Shown: piece by piece, positions 6,773 to 10,293 of the stretch
Position numbering within the stretch: the first letter of the stretch is position 1
Layout of the letters: each line of letters starts with the position of its first letter
DNA from: an uncultured Oscillospiraceae bacterium
GTDB lineage: Bacteria > Bacillota > Clostridia > Oscillospirales > Acutalibacteraceae
NCBI GenBank assembly: GCA_958451705.1
Contig: CAUDRD010000042.1
Location: 1-10,293, forward strand
Direction of reading: 5' to 3'
Length of the DNA: 10,293 nucleotides
Made by a program: the position numbers and the translations under genes
Notes under the pieces: generated by a model
Seen by the model: only the letters and a program-made list of their open reading frames with translations
What the model was told of the DNA's origin: nothing
Database searches by the model: none

Positions 6773-6793
6773 ATGGCTGTCATGGGGTATAAT
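6765..6793 (+). promoter_or_regulatory. Promoter of the LCP-like / transglutaminase-like / folEP operon
   Basis: TTGTTT (6765-6770) and a perfect TATAAT (6788-6793) are 17 bases apart. The -35 box lies within the T tract of the queT terminator, so the end of one unit and the start of the next are packed together. Transcription should start near 6800. Confidence 0.6.
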
Positions 6794-6799
6794 AATCTT

Positions 6800-6908
6800 T
6801 ACTGTCAATGCTGTTTTACAGTGCTTAAAATGCGGCTTTGTCTGCTGAAACGGCATTAAGGTAATTTACAGGCAAGAAGATTTTTAATAAGGTTCTGCTC
6901 AAAGGACG
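6800..6908 (+). other. Untranslated leader of the LCP-like operon
   Basis: About 110 bases separate the predicted transcription start from the first gene. Small hairpins are possible: ACTGT (6801-6805) with ACAGT (6818-6822), an alternative CTGT-TTT-ACAG (6811-6821), and AATGC (6829-6833) with GCATT (6853-6857). I see no terminator and no match to a riboswitch class I know, including the tetrahydrofolate riboswitch. Confidence 0.35.
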
Positions 6909-6917
6909 GTGGACGTT

Positions 6918-7796
6918 TTGAAAAGGAAAAACGGAAGTCTTAAATTTGTTACTGAAAAAAGTAAAGAACGCAAGCGCATTACCACCTTTGTAGCGGCGCT
7001 TGTGGGATTCATCGTGGTTTTCGGCGCTGTTTCGGGATTTATTCTGCTTAAATCCAACGATTACAGCTTTTCCAAACTTTTAGGCAGTCCCGAAGCGGAA
7101 AGCGAAGCTCCCAGGGAGCCGGAGGAGGTTGTGCCGGAAATGCCGGACTTAGTGGGCAGCACAAATATCCTTTTTGTCGGTACGGGAAGCAGCGGTATAG
7201 AATACGGCGTAATTATTCACTGCGATCTTGAGCAGGTAAAAATCTCCGTATGTCCCTTTGATACCTCTGTCAGTGTATCCGTTGACGGCAGAAGCGATAC
7301 CCTATCCGGCCATTATGCCTACGGCGGAATGGATCAGGTCGTAAAGGCCGTTGAACAGGGCTTTTCCCTTACTATTGACAGATACATCTCCGTAACGAAA
7401 AGCGGAATGAGCGATCTTGTAAAAGTGCTCGGCGGTATTCCCATGACCTTTGAACAGGCACTTTCCTATAAGGGAGATGATTTCAGCCTCACTTTAAAGG
7501 CCGGTGAGCAGACTGTCAGCGGCGACAGCTTTTATAAATATCTGATGTATCCGGCAAACGGCAAGGACCAGCAGCTTTTAAATCAGGGTAAGGCGTTTTG
7601 TGCTTTTACCGACGCAGTGCTCACCCTTGACAATATCCTTGACGGTGATAAGTTTTTCTCTTCTGTAATAAATTGCACAAAGAGCGATATATCTATTGAG
7701 GACTATTCCAAAAACGAAAGAGTTCTCGAATACTTTATTAAAAACGAAAACCGCAAGCCCAATGAAGTGGTTACGGATGTTGCTCAGATAAGATAA
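6918..7796 (+). CDS. Membrane-anchored degenerate LytR-CpsA-Psr (LCP) domain protein
   Basis: The basic N-terminus is followed by one membrane segment (about residues 21-44 from TTG 6918), an acidic proline-rich linker (about 57-77) and an extracytoplasmic domain with the outline of the LCP family, whose active members attach anionic polymers to peptidoglycan. Recognisable pieces are NILFVGTG, YAYGGMDQVVKAVEQ, IDRYISVTKSGMSDLVKVLGGI and LTLKAGEQTVSGDSFYKYL. Residues expected for catalysis are absent: the usual PRDT is PFDT, the RSDT segment near the first strand reads GIEYGV, and the late R-x-x-RQ motif reads KDQQLLNQG. It may therefore bind a polyprenyl or glycan ligand without transferring it. 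The start is TTG 6918 (GGTGG at 6908-6912, AAAGGA at 6901-6906) rather than the in-frame GTG 6909, whose AAAGGA would be only 2 bases away. It is first in an operon with the next three genes. Confidence 0.7.
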   Translation: MKRKNGSLKFVTEKSKERKRITTFVAALVGFIVVFGAVSGFILLKSNDYSFSKLLGSPEAESEAPREPEEVVPEMPDLVGSTNILFVGTGSSGIEYGVIIHCDLEQVKISVCPFDTSVSVSVDGRSDTLSGHYAYGGMDQVVKAVEQGFSLTIDRYISVTKSGMSDLVKVLGGIPMTFEQALSYKGDDFSLTLKAGEQTVSGDSFYKYLMYPANGKDQQLLNQGKAFCAFTDAVLTLDNILDGDKFFSSVINCTKSDISIEDYSKNERVLEYFIKNENRKPNEVVTDVAQIR

Positions 7797-7811
7797 CGGA
7801 GGACGGACAGG

Positions 7812-8963
7812 GTGAAATTAAAAAAAGCTGCCATAGGTTTTTTAGTGCTGATATGCTGTGCCGTTACCGTTGTTTTTGTTTTTCCAAATGAGAGCTTAGA
7901 AAATTTACCGTTTTTCGCTCCTGATATGGAAAAGACCGTTTCCAATCAGGATTACGACGGAAGCAATTATAAAATGCTTACGGTTAAAGAAAAGTATATA
8001 TATGGCCTCATTTGTGAAAATCACAAGGAACATAAAACCGATTTCCGTGTGCCGGAAGAAGTGACGGCAGATGAAATGACCAATGTGTTTACTGCCGTTA
8101 AGTTTGATTTTCCGGACAGAGGCTGTTTTGAAGATAGTTATTCCTATGTACAAAAGGGAAATTATTACTATTACACTCTTAAATACTGGCTCAGCTACGA
8201 GGATTGCTGCGAGCGTTCTGAAAAGTGCGTTAAAGAGGCAGAGAAAATTGTCAGCGCATCAGGGAATAAGAGCGATTACGAAAAAACTCTCTTTTTCCAC
8301 GACGCTTTAACTGAGCGCACTGTTTACTCCGATTCCCTTGAGAACGAAGTGTTCACGGCTTACGGAGCCTTTTTTGACGGCAAGGCAAACTGCAGCGGAT
8401 TTACATCTGCAATGAGTATGCTCCTCAGCTGTGCCGGAATAGAAAACGGGATAGTCCTCGGGGAAGCAAAAGATAAACGTGACGGTCAGGAAGATATGCT
8501 TCATGTGTGGAACGTGGTAACTACCGAAAAGGGAAAAGGTCATGTCGATGTGGCGTGGGACGCAAGAGATGAGGGATACGATTCTGTCAATAACCATGCA
8601 TATTTCTATTTAAGCGATGACGAAATATCAAAGGACCATGTTATCTTTGATAAATATAAGGGGCTGTGTCCCGTTTCCGGCAGCAGCTATTTTAATGTAA
8701 ACGGAACTTACTTTGAGTCCTGGACAGAAAAGGAGCAGCGCAAAACAGGTGAAATACTGGCTGACGCAGTTAATTCTGGAAGCGATGTGGAAATAAAGTT
8801 TAAAAATGAAAAGGATTATGCTTCTGCGGCCGATTATCTGTTCAATAAAAACGGGGTTTACGACCTGATGTACATGTTTTGTGACAACAGTGAAAAAATC
8901 CCCGCTGAACTGACATATTACGCAAATGATACTCAGTATACTATACTCATAAAACTCAGTTAA
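7812..8963 (+). CDS. Exported transglutaminase-like domain protein
   Basis: A signal peptide or N-terminal anchor (residues about 6-24) has no proper lipobox. Residues about 150-255 form a transglutaminase-like (papain-fold) domain with a complete predicted triad: Cys194 in GKANCSGFTSAM, His231 in MLHVWNVV and Asp246 in GHVDVAWDA. Bacterial members of this superfamily are mostly uncharacterised thiol proteases or amidases; true crosslinking cannot be assumed. The 383-residue protein has an N-terminal region (25-150) and a C-terminal region (290-383) that I do not recognise. The mature part carries nine cysteines, including CC at 132-133, unusual for an exported protein of an anaerobe. GTG 7812 has GGAGG at 7798-7802 and follows the LCP-like gene by 15 bases, so the two are surely cotranscribed and probably act together at the cell envelope. 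Confidence 0.82.
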   Translation: MKLKKAAIGFLVLICCAVTVVFVFPNESLENLPFFAPDMEKTVSNQDYDGSNYKMLTVKEKYIYGLICENHKEHKTDFRVPEEVTADEMTNVFTAVKFDFPDRGCFEDSYSYVQKGNYYYYTLKYWLSYEDCCERSEKCVKEAEKIVSASGNKSDYEKTLFFHDALTERTVYSDSLENEVFTAYGAFFDGKANCSGFTSAMSMLLSCAGIENGIVLGEAKDKRDGQEDMLHVWNVVTTEKGKGHVDVAWDARDEGYDSVNNHAYFYLSDDEISKDHVIFDKYKGLCPVSGSSYFNVNGTYFESWTEKEQRKTGEILADAVNSGSDVEIKFKNEKDYASAADYLFNKNGVYDLMYMFCDNSEKIPAELTYYANDTQYTILIKLS

Positions 8964-8982
8964 AGTTAAGGAATGTGAAAAA

Positions 8983-9549
8983 ATGGATAAAGCAAAAATC
9001 GAAGCGGCGGTGCGAGACATATTAGAGGCAATAGGAGAGGATCCGAACAGAGAGGGGCTTCTGGAAACTCCCCGAAGGGTTGCCAATATGTATGAGGAGA
9101 TTTTCGGGGGTTTAAGCGAAGACCCCAAACAGCACATAAAAATATTCCATGAGAGCAATAACGACGAAATGGTAATCGTTCGTGATATTCCTCTTTATTC
9201 AATGTGTGAGCATCATCTGCTTCCCTTTACGGGCAAAGCTCATATTGCCTACATACCCTCCGACGGAAAGGTAATAGGTCTTTCAAAGCTTTCGAGAATT
9301 GTCTCAACCTTTGCCAAAAGACCACAGCTTCAGGAGCGTCTGACTGCACAGGTGGCGGATTTTCTTGAACAGGAGCTTGAGCCCAAGGGTGTTGCGGTTA
9401 TAGTTGAGGCAGAGCATCTTTGCATGACAATGAGGGGAGCCAGAGCAGCCGGTTCGTCTACACAGACTTCGGCTCTCAGGGGCAGAATGAAGAGCGACGC
9501 CAGAACAAGATCTGAGGTTATGAGCCTTCTGTGCGGAGGCAGAAGCTGA
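8983..9549 (+). CDS. folE: GTP cyclohydrolase I
   Basis: FolE converts GTP to 7,8-dihydroneopterin triphosphate and formate in the cytoplasm, the first step of tetrahydrofolate synthesis and also the entry to de novo queuosine synthesis. The 188 residues are the usual length. The sequence shows REGLLETPRRVANMYEE (23-39), MCEHHLLPFTGKAHIAYIP (74-92) with zinc ligands Cys75 and His78, GLSKLSRIVSTFAKRPQLQERLT (in 99-121), and VEAEHLCMTMRG with zinc ligand Cys147. This is the zinc-type enzyme rather than the FolE2 type. The start ATG has AAGGA at 8968-8972. It lies 19 bases after the transglutaminase-like gene with no promoter or terminator between, and its TGA overlaps the start of folP as ATGA. 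Confidence 0.97.
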   Translation: MDKAKIEAAVRDILEAIGEDPNREGLLETPRRVANMYEEIFGGLSEDPKQHIKIFHESNNDEMVIVRDIPLYSMCEHHLLPFTGKAHIAYIPSDGKVIGLSKLSRIVSTFAKRPQLQERLTAQVADFLEQELEPKGVAVIVEAEHLCMTMRGARAAGSSTQTSALRGRMKSDARTRSEVMSLLCGGRS

Positions 9550-10293
9550 TGTACAGCTTTAAATGCGGCAAATATTCCCTTCCCTTAGGGAAAAAAACAT
9601 ATATAATGGGTATTCTCAACGTTACCCCCGATTCCTTTTCCGACGGAGGGCTTTGGAATAATCCCGAAAAAGCTGCAATCCATGCCCGTGAGATGATTGA
9701 AACGGGAGCAGATATTATAGATATCGGAGCTCAGTCTACAAGACCGGGTCATGTTGAAATTTCCGCCAGTGAGGAAATCGAAAGACTGGGGGCAGTATTT
9801 GAGGCCCTTAAAAATCCCGGAGTTCCCGTTTCGGTGGATACATATTACCCTGAAGCGGCTGAATTTGCCCTTAAAAACGGAGCCGATATTATAAACGACG
9901 TAAGCGGAATTTTTAATCCGAAAATGGCTGAGACTGTGAAGAAATACAATGCCGGGTGGATAGTTATGCACACTGGAGGAGGAACAGCCGATATAGTTCC
10001 ACAATATGACGAGGGCGTTGTGGAAAATGTGAAGATGTTTTTTGAAAAAATGCTCACTGAATGTGAAAACTTCGGTATGGATCTATCCTGTATCTGCCTT
10101 GATCCCGGAATAGGCTTCGGCAAAACATATGAGGATAATCTGGAACTGCTGAGGAGAATGAGCGAGCTCAAAACCCCACAGAACGCTCTTCTTGCCGGTG
10201 CGTCGAGAAAGAGAGTAATCGGTACGGCAACAGGGGTCGAAAAGGCGGATAAAAGGCTTATAGGCACAGTATCGGCCCATTGCGCTTGTATCT
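9549..10293 (+). CDS. folP: Dihydropteroate synthase, C-terminus cut by window edge
   Basis: FolP condenses 6-hydroxymethyl-dihydropterin diphosphate with p-aminobenzoate to give dihydropteroate; it is the sulfonamide target. The frame is open from ATG 9549 to the right edge (248 codons), so perhaps 20-30 residues are missing. TIM-barrel motifs appear in order: MGILNVTPDSFSDGG (20-34), DIIDIGAQSTRPG (55-67, where many homologues have GGESTRPG), VSVDTYYPEAAEFAL (94-108), ADIINDVSG (112-120), LDPGIGFGKTYEDNLELL (in 184-201) and LAGASRKRVIG (215-225), whose Lys-Arg segment contacts the pterin. The final RVHD motif would lie outside. GGAGG at 9535-9539 inside the end of folE and the four-base stop/start overlap indicate translational coupling. 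A folB/folK gene often follows such a pair, but the window ends. Confidence 0.96.
   Translation, partial: MYSFKCGKYSLPLGKKTYIMGILNVTPDSFSDGGLWNNPEKAAIHAREMIETGADIIDIGAQSTRPGHVEISASEEIERLGAVFEALKNPGVPVSVDTYYPEAAEFALKNGADIINDVSGIFNPKMAETVKKYNAGWIVMHTGGGTADIVPQYDEGVVENVKMFFEKMLTECENFGMDLSCICLDPGIGFGKTYEDNLELLRRMSELKTPQNALLAGASRKRVIGTATGVEKADKRLIGTVSAHCACI

Noticed and set aside
6800..6908. Tetrahydrofolate or other riboswitch in the leader of the operon containing folE and folP
   Set aside because: The possible helices are short and mutually exclusive and do not match the folate riboswitch sequence I know; the first gene is not a folate transporter.
8628..9158. 176-codon minus-strand open frame across the transglutaminase-like/folE junction
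   Set aside because: It spans parts of two well supported + strand genes, with no promoter or ribosome binding site of its own.
1..10293. CRISPR array, insertion sequence, prophage, toxin-antitoxin or defence genes
   Set aside because: No regularly spaced repeats, terminal inverted repeats, transposase or nuclease motifs were seen; nearly all the sequence is explained by housekeeping genes and their control sites.

Overview
The window looks like chromosomal housekeeping DNA from a low-to-mid-GC anaerobic member of the Bacillota, most likely class Clostridia (Oscillospiraceae/Ruminococcaceae-like). This rests on strong AGGAGG-type ribosome binding sites, AT-rich intergenic regions with sigma-A-like promoters, AGA/AAA-rich codon use, a large fermentative AdhE, and a QueT transporter preceded by what looks like a preQ1 riboswitch. 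All recognisable genes lie on the + strand. No mobile element, CRISPR array, tRNA or rRNA is seen.

Layout. (1) Bases 1-2540 hold an operon tail: the C-terminal part of dephospho-CoA kinase (coaE), a membrane-anchored lytic transglycosylase overlapping it, and an M18 zinc aminopeptidase, closed by a strong intrinsic terminator. (2) Bases 2541-5449 hold adhE, the bifunctional acetaldehyde/alcohol dehydrogenase, as a single-gene unit. Its promoter carries two tandem 18-bp sites resembling the operator of the redox repressor Rex, one covering the -35 box, and a GC-rich terminator follows the gene. (3) Bases 5483-6067 hold a shikimate-kinase-like P-loop kinase whose substrate-binding arginine appears to be missing. 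(4) Bases 6111-6772 hold queT, with its own promoter, a compact H-type pseudoknot that fits a preQ1 riboswitch and includes the Shine-Dalgarno, and a terminator. (5) Bases 6765-10293 hold a new operon: a membrane-anchored degenerate LytR-CpsA-Psr (LCP) protein, an exported transglutaminase-like protein, folE and folP; folP runs off the right edge.

How it works together. AdhE recycles NADH by reducing acetyl-CoA to ethanol, and Rex-type control would link its expression to the NADH/NAD+ ratio. QueT imports a queuosine precursor and is probably shut off by preQ1. FolE and FolP carry out early and middle steps of tetrahydrofolate synthesis. Two envelope proteins of unknown role precede them in the same transcript. 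The least explained items are the LCP-like/transglutaminase-like pair joined to folate genes and the altered shikimate-kinase-like protein. I see no clear evidence for a wholly new multi-gene system.
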